Assembly: GCF_014651635.1 (NCBI RefSeq)
Contig: NZ_BMXG01000019.1
Location: forward strand, 19,482-83,481
Direction: 5' to 3'
Length of the DNA: 64,000 nucleotides
From: Cerasicoccus arenae
Lineage (GTDB): Bacteria; Verrucomicrobiota; Verrucomicrobiia; Opitutales; Cerasicoccaceae
The notes beneath the pieces are model-generated. The model had not been told where the DNA came from and did not search any database. It was given only the letters and a program-made list of their open reading frames with translations. Both the position numbers and the translations under genes were made by a program. Shown piece by piece: positions 8,587 through 18,001 of the stretch; position 1 is the stretch's first letter; each line of letters begins with the position of its first letter.

Positions 8587-9075
8587 TCAGGCTTGGGCGG
8601 GAAACTTCTCCCGTAAAGCCTCAAGCACGCGCGGGGGGACGAAATTCGCAACACGGACAACGTCGAAATTGGCGACCGCCTTGACGATGTTTGAGCTGGT
8701 GTAGAAATACTCTTGGTTGGGCATCAAGAAAATCGTCTCAATGTCGTCAGCGAGGTGACGATTCATCTGCGCCATCTGGAACTCATACTCGAAGTCCGAA
8801 ATCGCGCGTAAACCACGGACCAACGCCACGGCACCCAGTTGACGGGCAAAATCCACCGTTAGCCCTTCCAATAACTGCACACTAACTGCCTCCATCCCAA
8901 CAATCATCTCCTTCACGAGCGCCAAACGCTCACTCTGAGTAAATATCGGGTTCTTCGCATCGTTCGGTGCCACCGCGACCACGACCTCATCGAAAAGATG
9001 GGTCGCCCGCTCCAAAACATCAAGATGCCCGTAGGTGATTGGGTCGAAGGTGCCAGGGTAAATTGCTCGGCGCAT
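8587..9075 (-). CDS. coaD: Phosphopantetheine adenylyltransferase
   Basis: Catalyses the reversible transfer of AMP from ATP to 4'-phosphopantetheine, giving dephospho-CoA. The 162-aa length is normal. It begins MRRAIYPGTFDPITYGHLD, containing the TxxH nucleotidyltransferase signature (the family's T/HxGH variant, here TYGH), and has RGLRAISDFEYEFQMA and the ISSxxxR-like YTSSNIVK segment near the C-terminus. The family works as a cytoplasmic hexamer. ATG at 9075 fits homologues exactly. Confidence 0.96.
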   Translation of the reverse strand: MRRAIYPGTFDPITYGHLDVLERATHLFDEVVVAVAPNDAKNPIFTQSERLALVKEMIVGMEAVSVQLLEGLTVDFARQLGAVALVRGLRAISDFEYEFQMAQMNRHLADDIETIFLMPNQEYFYTSSNIVKAVANFDVVRVANFVPPRVLEALREKFPAQA

Positions 9076-9150
9076 GGGTGGGAGTCTGCTTGGCCCAATA
9101 AGCGAAGCAAGGGAAATTCATCCTCCCCGATCATCACTTTTAGGGAACGC

Positions 9151-10179
9151 CTAAGCTGATTCCTCGACTGATAATTCAGGTACCATGAGATAAGTTCCGA
9201 AGAGGAAAAACCACGAACCCATCATCAGAGCGAAATAATTCCCGAACCATTGAGGCAAAACCACCGGACCTTCTCCAAAATATCCGACCAAGCTGGAGAT
9301 TAAAAAACCTAATGATCCCAGCAGACTAAAAAAGTTGATCCACCAGGAAATATCCCACCAGAGCCAAGACCAACGACTATGGGCGACCTCCATTACCCCC
9401 AAGTAACTGGCAGTTAAGAAACAACACGACGCAACTGTGCTAGGCGTCCAAATCAGGATATCTGCCCACACCCAGTTCAATCCATCTACGAGGCCCATTC
9501 CGCAATTGATGTTAAAGATAATCGCACCTGTTAATTGCACGGCTGCGATCAGAAAATCCAGTCGCTTAGGCTCCCAACCGAACCAGCGAATGCGTTTATC
9601 GGGACATTTCTCAACTTGGCCCTCAAGGTAACGCGCTGCTTCGTGGGCCTTGAGTTGCAGCGTCGCATCTAAATCCGCATTGAGCGCTTCCAACAGCAGT
9701 AAATAACTACCGAGCGTAAACCACAGCGAACCAATAAAGCAGACCAGATCGAAATTATAGGTCGGCAGTCCAAACACGCTCAGCACCTCGGGAAACGCGA
9801 CGGGCACCGTCCCCAGCACGAAGCAAATAGAGCCAATGATAAATATCAGTCCGAGCCACCAAGACAAACTACACAGCCGCCAACTCCAAAGTCGCCAATG
9901 TCGCTTCTGAGCACCAGAATGGCCATTAACATGCTTCGCGTCGGCTAATGAATCACTCTGCGCCAGAGGACTGTTTCGTGCGTGGACGACCGCACCCCTG
10001 CCCTTACGATGTCGACGCGACGACCAAATGTGCAGCGCGCCATCCGGCAAACGGTGTATCACGCGTGTAATGAATGGCCCCACCCGATGAGTCGCCACAT
10101 GCTCCCAATTTTTCGGGAACGTGACGTGTGACGGTAGTAGCGCTGCAAGTCGGTGGTTAGCCATTGCGCGGCCATCCAA
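9151..10179 (-). CDS. Multi-pass membrane protein, possibly YrhK-like
   Basis: 342 aa with a basic N-terminal ~100 residues and at least seven hydrophobic segments afterwards. Two stretches (around residues 110-170 and 195-335) share an alternating pattern of IGS..F.LGS/LLxxE that resembles the YrhK-like domain, suggesting two diverged copies. No catalytic motif is seen. The ATG at 10179 is used here; a second ATG five codons later (MANHRL) is equally plausible. Divergent from the Nif3 gene. Function unknown. Confidence 0.65.
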   Translation of the reverse strand: MDGRAMANHRLAALLPSHVTFPKNWEHVATHRVGPFITRVIHRLPDGALHIWSSRRHRKGRGAVVHARNSPLAQSDSLADAKHVNGHSGAQKRHWRLWSWRLCSLSWWLGLIFIIGSICFVLGTVPVAFPEVLSVFGLPTYNFDLVCFIGSLWFTLGSYLLLLEALNADLDATLQLKAHEAARYLEGQVEKCPDKRIRWFGWEPKRLDFLIAAVQLTGAIIFNINCGMGLVDGLNWVWADILIWTPSTVASCCFLTASYLGVMEVAHSRWSWLWWDISWWINFFSLLGSLGFLISSLVGYFGEGPVVLPQWFGNYFALMMGSWFFLFGTYLMVPELSVEESA

Positions 10180-10314
10180 AGCAGGGGCATCATAAAGGGC
10201 AAGCCCTAGACGCCCCTATCCATCCAAAGTAAGAGTCGAAGAACGGCGGGTAATGATGTCATTTGTAAGATTTTAGCCTTTTAACTACAATCCTTCCGCT
10301 ATTTTCTGCGAGCC

Positions 10315-11070
10315 ATGGCTAGACTGAAAGACATCGTCGAATACTGCGACCAGCGAACGCATCGCGAGGAAATTGCTGATTTCCCTGGTGCCCACAATGG
10401 CTTACAGTTTGAGAATCACGGTGACGTGACCAAAATCGGCGCAGCGGTGGACGCAGGACTTGTGCCCTTTACCTTGGCAGCCGAACGGGGAATAGATTTC
10501 CTCATCGTTCACCACGGCATGTTCTGGAATCCGCCTACGGCGTTTACTGGCGTCCATCGCAAAAAGCTACTAACGCTTTTTGCAAACAACTTGGCCGTCT
10601 ATGGCTCGCATCTGCCACTGGACTGCCATCCGCAAATCGGCAACAACGCCATCCTTGCCCGCAAACTTGGTCTCAACGTCGACGGCGGATTCGTCCGTTA
10701 CGAGAAGCACGACATCGCCGTGACGGCTCCTGCCATCGAAGACCGCGCCCATCTGCGCGAACGACTGAAAGGGCTGTTCCCCGAGACACTGATCTGCATC
10801 GAGGCAGGACCACAGAACACCAAACGCATAGGCATTCTGACTGGCAGCGGGCGCTCCGCCATCCCCGAGCTACGCGAGCGCGGTATTGACACCTTTATCA
10901 CGGGCGAACTGAAGCAGGAGCACTTCAACATTGCGCAAGAACTGGAGATCAATCTCTACCTCGGCGGTCACTACGCAACGGAGACTTTTGGCGTATGCGC
11001 TTTAGCCGAAGATGTCGCCGATAAATTCAATCTTCAGTGGGAATTTATCGACACCGGCTGCCCCTTATAA
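10315..11070 (+). CDS. Nif3-like dinuclear metal-centre protein
   Basis: 251 aa, the single-domain length of the Nif3/YbgI family. Metal ligands are visible as HHGMFW (around residue 64-65) and as the late H and E in ITGELKQEHFNIA and GHYATETFG. Members form toroidal hexamers with a two-metal site; some are annotated as GTP cyclohydrolase I type 2 homologues, but the cellular role is unsettled. ATG at 10315. A hairpin with a T run directly follows the stop codon. Confidence 0.9.
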   Translation: MARLKDIVEYCDQRTHREEIADFPGAHNGLQFENHGDVTKIGAAVDAGLVPFTLAAERGIDFLIVHHGMFWNPPTAFTGVHRKKLLTLFANNLAVYGSHLPLDCHPQIGNNAILARKLGLNVDGGFVRYEKHDIAVTAPAIEDRAHLRERLKGLFPETLICIEAGPQNTKRIGILTGSGRSAIPELRERGIDTFITGELKQEHFNIAQELEINLYLGGHYATETFGVCALAEDVADKFNLQWEFIDTGCPL

Positions 11071-11071
11071 G

Positions 11072-11094
11072 AGCGGAGCCTACTCTCCGCTTTT
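11072..11094 (+). terminator. Intrinsic terminator after nif3-like gene
   Basis: AGCGGAG (11072-11078) pairs with CTCCGCT (11085-11091), loop of 6 nt, followed by TTTT. It begins right after the Nif3 stop codon and overlaps the stop codon of the convergent antiporter gene, so it could serve both genes. Confidence 0.7.
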
Positions 11095-13467
11095 CGCTTC
11101 TTCGGAATTGTGCTGTTCGGCCTCTGGTTTTTCCGCGGCTTGTTGGGCATCGGCGACCGGTTCTAGCTCCCCGGCATCGTCCACTTGATGCGCTGCGATA
11201 AAAGCCTCCACCGCAGCGCTACGTCCTGCAATTAAAAGTAGGTCTCCTGCTTGGATAAGTTCGTCTGCGGGGGGGGAGACAATGCGCCGTTTGCCTCGCT
11301 GAATGCCGAGCACGGTGATATTATGCGTTTTGCGAATATTCGAGCTGGCCAGTGTGCGCCCGACTAAATCCGACTGACCACCGATGTAAGCCTTTTCGAT
11401 CTGGAAAGCCTGGTCGTCCGAATCCGTGTTTTCTTCTTCACGGCGCTTGGTCTCAAGCATGCGGACAGCGGCCTCGACCTGCTTTTCCTGCCCGTAGAGA
11501 ATAACGTTATCGCCGGGGAATAGTGGTAGGTGTGGCGAGGGATCAAAGCGCGTCGTTCCACCCCGAGAAATCGCGATTACCTGAGCGCCAGTTTCGGAAC
11601 GCAGTTTGAGCTCGGTTAATTCGCGCCCACAGGCCACGGAATCTGGCCCAACCACATGCTCCTTAACTTGGGCGTCCCAGGCATTACGCCCAGCTATTTC
11701 GCGTAGCGCGGTTTCGCGGGCCTGCTCGTCACTCTCGCGAGAGTGCTGCTGAAAGCTTTGGTAAAAGAGAAATTCGATCCGGCTGTTGACCTTATTAATC
11801 GAGCGCCAGAACAACGCCAACGCCACGCAACACAGGATGAGGAAGACGAACAGCGTAATGCCGCTCGGGAAAAATGCCGACGCCGCCGAGAGATACAACC
11901 CGCCAAATAACACCAGCACCAAGCACAAGAGCAGCGTGTGGAAAAGGTTCTTCATGCCGCCCGTCAGGAATTGGCGATCGCGGGATTCGCCGATCACCGC
12001 GTCCGTCACCAAAAAAATGAGGGCGTCCAGATTACGCAAAATTGCGGTTAAAAACGGCAGGCAAAGGCCAGCGGCAATAATCCATACGCCAAGCTGCGTC
12101 ACGTCTTCAAAGCCCCGGATTTCCGACCAGTTCTCCAGCAACTGTGAGCCAATGTAGGCCATCGCCACGATGCAATTCAGCACCAGAAAATACAACACGA
12201 CGTGCATCAACGGTCGCCTTGCCAGACGAGCGAACGCACTGCGCCCAATGAAGCGCCCGACAGCATCAAGCATTCCGCCATAAATACGCGTAGCGCGTTT
12301 CAATACGTCAGGGCAACGGTCCGCCAAGCTGGCGTAAAGGCGCTCAGGCTTGGCGTTAATGATCGGCATCACCAGATAGGTAACGATCGCCAGACCGACT
12401 GTCATGCTCGTGAGCCCCTCTCCTGTAATGCCCAAACCATAGCCCATTGCCGCGAGAATGAAGCCAAACTCACCGACGCTTGCCTTTGGCAGGGCCGCAC
12501 GAAAGCCAACCTCTGGCGTAGCCCCCCCCAAGAAAAAGCCCAGCCAGCAAGCAGCCAGCTTGCCCACGATGACCAACGCGGCGATACCCAGCACTGCGAT
12601 CAGGTTATCCCAGATCCAAATCGGGTTGATCAGCATACCAATCGACACAAAGAAGACAGCGCAAAACAGGTCACGGAGCGGCTCGGTTACCCGTTCGATC
12701 TCTTTGGACAAGGCTGTTTGGGCTAAAATAGCTCCAGCCAAAAATGAACCCAAGGCCACCGAAAGGTGTAGAAAATTTGCGATCCAGCCCACCACCAGCA
12801 CCACGGCGACGGATACCAGCGTTATCAACTCCACACTCCCTGCACGCTTCAAGAATTTCGTCAACCTAGCCGCGAACACACGACCGAAATAATACACTCC
12901 GACCACAAACATCGCGATGAAAAGGATCGTCAGCGGTACCTTGTCCACGTCGATATGGCCAGAAACGGATACGCCGCCCAAGATAACCAAAAGCAGCACG
13001 GCCACGATATCCTCAAAGACCAAAATCCCAACGGCAAGTTGAGCCTCCACACTGTTCAGACGCCCCTTGTCCCGCAGCAGTCGAATACAGACCATCGACG
13101 CGGAATTGGTTAGCACCGCGCCGAGGAAAATGCCCTCCATGGACGAATAGCCAACGAGCGGCGCACACAGCATACCAATGAAAAACACCAGCGCCGTCTG
13201 CATCGAGACTGCCAGCAGTGCCGGCCAGAAGACACGCTTCACCCGCGTCAGGTCAAAGCCCAGCCCAATCGTAAACATCAGAAAAACGATGCCCAACTCG
13301 CTTAGCTGATTAATCGTCGAAGCGTCCTTCAGGTTAGGCAATTCGGGCAGATAAGGCCCAATCATCAACCCTGCCAACAGATAGCCAAGGATCACCGGCA
13401 GGCGCAATAGGTGAAAAATCACCGTCACCAAAGCGGCGGCGGCGACCACCAAGGTCAAATCCTGCAT
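11080..13467 (-). CDS. CPA2 cation:proton antiporter with TrkA-C domains
   Basis: Inner-membrane monovalent cation/H+ antiporter of the KefB/CPA2 type. The first ~380 residues hold the Na_H_Exchanger domain (LPVILGYLLAGLMIGP and FLMFTIGLGFDL are typical). About 200 further residues with several extra membrane segments follow, then two TrkA-C (RCK_C) domains near the C-terminus (GRELTELKL... and GRTLASSNIR...), which in relatives bind regulatory ligands. No NAD-binding TrkA-N domain is present, unlike KefB/C. The ATG at 13467 (MQDLTLVV) is chosen; an in-frame TTG at 13494 would add nine residues. Confidence 0.88.
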   Translation of the reverse strand: MQDLTLVVAAAALVTVIFHLLRLPVILGYLLAGLMIGPYLPELPNLKDASTINQLSELGIVFLMFTIGLGFDLTRVKRVFWPALLAVSMQTALVFFIGMLCAPLVGYSSMEGIFLGAVLTNSASMVCIRLLRDKGRLNSVEAQLAVGILVFEDIVAVLLLVILGGVSVSGHIDVDKVPLTILFIAMFVVGVYYFGRVFAARLTKFLKRAGSVELITLVSVAVVLVVGWIANFLHLSVALGSFLAGAILAQTALSKEIERVTEPLRDLFCAVFFVSIGMLINPIWIWDNLIAVLGIAALVIVGKLAACWLGFFLGGATPEVGFRAALPKASVGEFGFILAAMGYGLGITGEGLTSMTVGLAIVTYLVMPIINAKPERLYASLADRCPDVLKRATRIYGGMLDAVGRFIGRSAFARLARRPLMHVVLYFLVLNCIVAMAYIGSQLLENWSEIRGFEDVTQLGVWIIAAGLCLPFLTAILRNLDALIFLVTDAVIGESRDRQFLTGGMKNLFHTLLLCLVLVLFGGLYLSAASAFFPSGITLFVFLILCCVALALFWRSINKVNSRIEFLFYQSFQQHSRESDEQARETALREIAGRNAWDAQVKEHVVGPDSVACGRELTELKLRSETGAQVIAISRGGTTRFDPSPHLPLFPGDNVILYGQEKQVEAAVRMLETKRREEENTDSDDQAFQIEKAYIGGQSDLVGRTLASSNIRKTHNITVLGIQRGKRRIVSPPADELIQAGDLLLIAGRSAAVEAFIAAHQVDDAGELEPVADAQQAAEKPEAEQHNSEEAKSGE

Positions 13468-13642
13468 GATAGAAGTCTCGTCCACTATCGCCAAAGATGG
13501 AGTCTACCGTTTCGCCAAGCAATGAATATTTGTCGTTGGCGTTGATAAGCCGTTATTTTGTTTGCGACAGTGGCTCTCAATAAAATTGGGCAATCAAATC
13601 AATTGCCTTCGCGAGGCAAACACGTCGCAATAGATGTGATTC

Positions 13643-15205
13643 ATGAAGGTGCCCAAAAAGAAGAAACATCGGCAAAAAGAACAATTCCGCGAACTCAGCC
13701 AACTCAGCGTAGCACCGCTATGGGAAATGGCTGGGCCTTATGCCGCTGCACCTGATGCCGAGCGCCAAGGCAATGTCGCCCTGATCCGCGCAATTGGCGT
13801 GGTCATCGGCCAGCAAGGGAACACGGAAGACAAGGCTCGTGCACGCGAATGGGCTGTTTCTCGGCTAAACGACTCACTGGAAACCGTGCGCCGCTATGCC
13901 ATGAACGCCCTTCCTCGCCTCGATGCCGGCTCCGAAGAAGAGCAGGCCTTACTTGCGCTCATGGAACGCGGAGTGAACGAACGAGAGCGTGCAGAAATCC
14001 TCGAAACGCTACAAAAAATCGGTGGCCAAGCCACGCTGGAGCAACTCGCCGGGGATAAAGCTGATTTTGCCCAACGCGTCGTTGAGCAAAAGCTCAGCGC
14101 CAAACTCGTCCGCGCCGACGCCGGGGCGATTGACATTGAACAAACCTACACGCCAGCCGAAGAGGTCTTCGTCGCCCTGCGTTGCCGTCCCGGACTTGAA
14201 CAAGTGCTTGAAGACGAGATCCGCGCCCATCGTGAGATCTCAGCCGCCCTCAAATTGGACAAAACCGCGCGTGGCGTCATTTACCTCCGAGGCAAGGCCC
14301 CCCTTAGCTTAGGCTTACTCTATCAATTACGTTGCTTCGACACATTGGGCTTCATTCTCGGACGCGTAGATGAAACATCAGTAAAGGTTCGATTGGAGAA
14401 AATTGCCGCACTCATCGCCGCACCAGCCACGGTCGCCCTCATGTCTGCCTTTACTAATGGCGCACTACGCTACCGACTCCATTTTGACACGCGCAAACGT
14501 CAAAATCATGACGTCATTGAGATCAGCGATCTCGTTTACGCCCGCGAACCAAAACTGCTCAACGATAGTCGCCAAGCACCTTGGACCATCCAAGCCAGTG
14601 AGAGCCGCAAGGGCCTACTTCTAGAGTTAAGCCCACATGGTACCAGCGATCCGCGCTTCCAATATCGACGCGGAGACATCCCTGCGGCATCACACCCGCC
14701 GCTCGCCGCCACCATCGTCCGTCTGGCAAACATCCAAGATGGCCAAGTCGTCTGGGACCCCTTTTGCGGCACTGGCTCCGAGTTGGTCGAAGCCCGGCTA
14801 AGCGCCAATCTCAGCCAATGCCTAGGTACGGACATAAGTCCGGAAGCTCTCGAAATCGCCAAGGGCAACTGGGCTCAAGCAGGATTTTCGGCGGATCAAG
14901 CGACCTGGATCGAGTCAGATTTTCGCGATTCAGTCAGCAAGGGCGTCATCCCCACAGGTCAAGTGGATGCGATCATCTCGAATCCGCCCATGGGGCGCCG
15001 CGTACCAATCGAAGACCTAGGCCAATTGATAGAGGAACTCTTTGCTGCCGCTGCCAAGACCCTCCGACCCGGTGGCTCCCTCGTGCTGGTCAATCCGGTT
15101 AAGAATCGACCAGATCCAAGAGACTTTCGCAGTACGCTCCGCACTCAAGTCGACATGGGAGGCTTCCACGGCTGGTTGGAAAAACACGAACGAATAGAGC
15201 GCTGA
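13643..15205 (+). CDS. HEAT-like repeat protein fused to RNA methyltransferase (UPF0020)
   Basis: 520 aa. After a lysine-rich start (MKVPKKKKHRQK), residues about 30-155 look like HEAT-type helical repeats (VRRYAMNALPRL, RERAEILETLQKIGG). From about 175 the sequence resembles THUMP-linked rRNA/tRNA guanine-N2 methyltransferases: VFVALRCRPGLEQVL, then the SAM site VWDPFCGTGSELVEA and the catalytic-type ISNPPMGRRV (NPPY-like motif with Met in place of Tyr). Substrate cannot be told from sequence. The HEAT-like N-terminus is not usual for this methyltransferase family. Confidence 0.82.
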   Translation: MKVPKKKKHRQKEQFRELSQLSVAPLWEMAGPYAAAPDAERQGNVALIRAIGVVIGQQGNTEDKARAREWAVSRLNDSLETVRRYAMNALPRLDAGSEEEQALLALMERGVNERERAEILETLQKIGGQATLEQLAGDKADFAQRVVEQKLSAKLVRADAGAIDIEQTYTPAEEVFVALRCRPGLEQVLEDEIRAHREISAALKLDKTARGVIYLRGKAPLSLGLLYQLRCFDTLGFILGRVDETSVKVRLEKIAALIAAPATVALMSAFTNGALRYRLHFDTRKRQNHDVIEISDLVYAREPKLLNDSRQAPWTIQASESRKGLLLELSPHGTSDPRFQYRRGDIPAASHPPLAATIVRLANIQDGQVVWDPFCGTGSELVEARLSANLSQCLGTDISPEALEIAKGNWAQAGFSADQATWIESDFRDSVSKGVIPTGQVDAIISNPPMGRRVPIEDLGQLIEELFAAAAKTLRPGGSLVLVNPVKNRPDPRDFRSTLRTQVDMGGFHGWLEKHERIER

Positions 15206-15331
15206 ACCGACAGCGACCGCGACGCTCATTCTGCCAATTGACTGTTTGAGAACGTGGACTCGGAATCGGGCTTGCCATCACTAAAAATCTGTTACACCTT
15301 ACATTTACCCCGTTGCAAATCCCATCCTCGC

Positions 15332-15349
15332 AGGTTTGTGCGCAAACCT
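15332..15349 (+). promoter_or_regulatory. Hairpin just before rny start codon
   Basis: AGGTTTG (15332-15338), loop TGCG, CAAACCT (15343-15349): a perfect 7-bp stem ending 3 nt before the rny ATG at 15353. It occupies the position of the ribosome-binding site. A second perfect 7-bp stem (CGCTCCT/AGGAGCG, 15384-15400) lies inside the first codons of the gene. Confidence 0.5.
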
Positions 15350-15352
15350 CGC

Positions 15353-16888
15353 ATGTTAGACCTAACTTGGCAAAATCTAATAACGCTCCTAATAGGAGCG
15401 CTGATGAGTGGTGCCCTAATTGCAGCCCTCTTCGCTCAGAAACTGAAGCAAAAAACTGCCCAGCATGCGAAGCAGTTAGAAGCTACAGAACGCTCCGCCG
15501 ACGAATCCACCCGTCTGACTAAGCTGGAGCTGCTCGAACAGCAGCAAGAGCGCCGTAAGGAACTCGAAAAAGAAATTCTAGAGCGAGAAGAACACCTGCG
15601 CCAGCGTGAGAACGATCAGCGAGATCGCGACAACAACCTCAACGAAAAAGAGGCTCGAATTATCACCCGAGAGGAACATCAAGCCCTCTCCGCCAAGCGC
15701 CTTGCCGAGGAAATGAGACGCGTCAAACGCTACCGTGATGCCTATCGCCATCGCCTGCGTAAAATCAATAATTGGACGTCCCAAGAAGCCATTGAAGCTT
15801 GGCGTGAAGAACTCCGCACCAGCGAAGACGAGCTCGTTAAGGAAATCAAGCGCGAGGTCCTATTGGAAAGCGAACAGATGTACCGCCATGAGGCCCAGCG
15901 CATCCTGATCGACACGATGCAGCGCATCACCGCGACCCCTCCCAATGAAATCAGCGCCACCCTCGTTCAAATCCCCAACGAGGACATGAAGGGCCGCTTG
16001 ATTGGGCGCGAAGGCCGTAACATTCGCGCCATCGAATCCGCAACCGGCGTCACCCTGATGATTGACGAAACACCCGGCTCCATGCTCGTTTCGTCATTTG
16101 ACCCTGTCCGCCGCGAAATCGCCCGCATTGCGCTAGAACGCCTGATCAAGGACGGCCGTATCCACCCAGTTTCGATTGAAGAGACGGTTACACAAGTCCG
16201 CGACGAGCTAAAAGACAGCGTGATCGAGCTTGGCGAACGCTCATTGCTCAAGCTTCGCCTGCACGGCGTTCATCCTGAAATCGTTTCCTTGCTGGGTAAG
16301 CTGCATTACCGCCTTTCGAACAACCAAAATACATTGGAGCACTCGATCGAGGTGGCGTATTTCTGCTCCTTGCTCGCATCAGAGCTGGGACTCGATCCCG
16401 ATCTGGCCAAACGCTGCGGGCTATTCCACGACCTCGGCAAAGCAATTGACCACGACTACGAAGGCAGCCACGCCTCCAGCGCCGCCATGCTGCTCAAGCG
16501 TTATGGCGAAGACGAACGTGTGGTCAATGCAGTGGCTGCCTCACACGACGAAGTGGCTCCTTCAAGCGTTTACGCTGGGCTGCTTCGCGTGGCAGACTCC
16601 CTCTCAGCAAGTCGTCCCGGTGCCCGCGCCAATGCTCTGGAAGGCTACTTACAGCGCGTCCGTAGCTTGGAAGACCTTGCGCGCGACATGGATGGTGTCA
16701 GCGAGGTTTATGCCGTTCAGGCTGGCAAGGAAATCCGCATCATTGTCGAACCCAACCGAATGGACGACCAAGAGGCCCGCCACTTGGCTCGGACCGTCCG
16801 CCGACGCATCGAAGAGGAGCTAAATTATCCCGGCACAATCAAAGTCACGGTCATTCGCGAGAAACGTTTCGTTGAGACCGCCAAATAG
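15353..16888 (+). CDS. rny: Ribonuclease Y
   Basis: Membrane-anchored endoribonuclease that starts mRNA decay. 511 aa from the ATG at 15353, which puts the single N-terminal membrane helix (LITLLIGALMSGALIAALF) at the very start as in homologues; an upstream in-frame start at 15254 would add 33 unlikely residues. Then come a long charged coiled coil (about 30-200), a KH domain with GRLIGREGRNIRAIE, and an HD domain with the metal ligands in LFHDLGKAIDH. The upstream gene is 147 bp away, so it probably has its own promoter. Confidence 0.96.
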   Translation: MLDLTWQNLITLLIGALMSGALIAALFAQKLKQKTAQHAKQLEATERSADESTRLTKLELLEQQQERRKELEKEILEREEHLRQRENDQRDRDNNLNEKEARIITREEHQALSAKRLAEEMRRVKRYRDAYRHRLRKINNWTSQEAIEAWREELRTSEDELVKEIKREVLLESEQMYRHEAQRILIDTMQRITATPPNEISATLVQIPNEDMKGRLIGREGRNIRAIESATGVTLMIDETPGSMLVSSFDPVRREIARIALERLIKDGRIHPVSIEETVTQVRDELKDSVIELGERSLLKLRLHGVHPEIVSLLGKLHYRLSNNQNTLEHSIEVAYFCSLLASELGLDPDLAKRCGLFHDLGKAIDHDYEGSHASSAAMLLKRYGEDERVVNAVAASHDEVAPSSVYAGLLRVADSLSASRPGARANALEGYLQRVRSLEDLARDMDGVSEVYAVQAGKEIRIIVEPNRMDDQEARHLARTVRRRIEEELNYPGTIKVTVIREKRFVETAK

Positions 16889-17000
16889 GGCACAAAGGCC
16901 TCGGCCGGCACGAAATGAGGAATTTAGGATTCCGCTCGCCACCTTTTGGGTTTTTCATTCTGGGATTAATTCTTAAGCATTCCCGTTTAAACTGCTCGCT

Positions 17001-17996
17001 ATGAAAATTTGGAATAACGAAAAGGCTGCTGCCATCGAAGCGGTTATTGCCGCCAGTAAACTCTGTGAAAATGTCCGCCAGCGCCTGAACGCCGGAGACC
17101 ACAAAGAAAAGGAAGACCGCTCTCCCGTCACCATTGCTGACTACGGTTCGCAGGCAGTTATTCTTTCCCACTTAGCTAAAGCCTTTCCTAACGATCCTGC
17201 TGTCGCTGAGGAGGATGCCGCCGAGCTTACTGGTGCAACTGATCTACGTCAGCGCATCATCACTGAAGTGCAGACCATCGACCCAGACGCCACGGAACAT
17301 AGCGTCATCACTGCGATTGATCGTGGTAACTACGGCGGCATTGAAGGCCGTTTTTGGACGCTGGACCCCATTGACGGCACCAAGGGGTTTCTCCGCCAAG
17401 ATCAATACGCTGTCGCGCTCGCTCTCATTGAAAACGGCGAAGTCGTATTGAGCGTGCTAGGTTGTCCGGCACTCCCCCACAACCTAGACCTCCCCCATGG
17501 CGGCGCTGGCTGTCTGCTCGTTTCTCAACTGCACCACGGTACCGAAATCTACGATATGCAGGGCCACATGCTCTCAGGAGCCGTTGTGGATGACAATTTC
17601 AACCCGGCCTTATCCACCATCTGTGAGTCAGTCGAAAGCGGGCACTCCAAGCACGATTGGGCAGCCGCCATCGCCGAAAAACTCGGTGTCAAAACGCAAT
17701 CCATCCGCATGGACAGCCAGTGCAAGTATGCCGCCGTAGCCCGTGGCGATGCCTCCATTTATCTACGCCTCCCCACCCGTCCCGGTTATCAGGAAAAAAT
17801 CTGGGACCATGCGGCGGGCATGCTAGCCGTTGTCGAAGCGGGTGGCCGTGTCACCGACATGAATGGTGCTCCATTAGACTTTGCCAAAGGTCAGACGCTG
17901 AGCGCCAACTCCGGCGTTGTAGCGAGCAACCTGCATGTCCACGACGCAGTGCTCCAAGCAATTGCTGAAACCAAAAACGAATACCTTCCACGATAA
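17001..17996 (+). CDS. 3'(2'),5'-bisphosphate nucleotidase (HAL2/SAL1 type)
   Basis: Inositol-monophosphatase-fold enzyme, 331 aa. Metal-binding signatures are the EED-type AEEDAAEL, WTLDPIDGTKGFL (motif DPxDGTKGF), and WDHAAGMLAVVEAGG near the C-terminus. TKGF after the DG pair is typical of PAP phosphatases that hydrolyse 3'-phosphoadenosine 5'-phosphate from sulfate assimilation and sulfotransfer. The length and insert pattern resemble eukaryotic HAL2/SAL1 more than E. coli CysQ. It is followed after 5 bp by an esterase-like gene. Confidence 0.88.
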   Translation: MKIWNNEKAAAIEAVIAASKLCENVRQRLNAGDHKEKEDRSPVTIADYGSQAVILSHLAKAFPNDPAVAEEDAAELTGATDLRQRIITEVQTIDPDATEHSVITAIDRGNYGGIEGRFWTLDPIDGTKGFLRQDQYAVALALIENGEVVLSVLGCPALPHNLDLPHGGAGCLLVSQLHHGTEIYDMQGHMLSGAVVDDNFNPALSTICESVESGHSKHDWAAAIAEKLGVKTQSIRMDSQCKYAAVARGDASIYLRLPTRPGYQEKIWDHAAGMLAVVEAGGRVTDMNGAPLDFAKGQTLSANSGVVASNLHVHDAVLQAIAETKNEYLPR

Positions 17997-18001
17997 AATC
18001 T

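Noticed and set aside
12202..12892. Long plus-strand ORFs antisense to the antiporter gene
   Set aside because: Low-complexity, Thr/Ala/Pro-rich shadow translations of membrane helices; no start signals.
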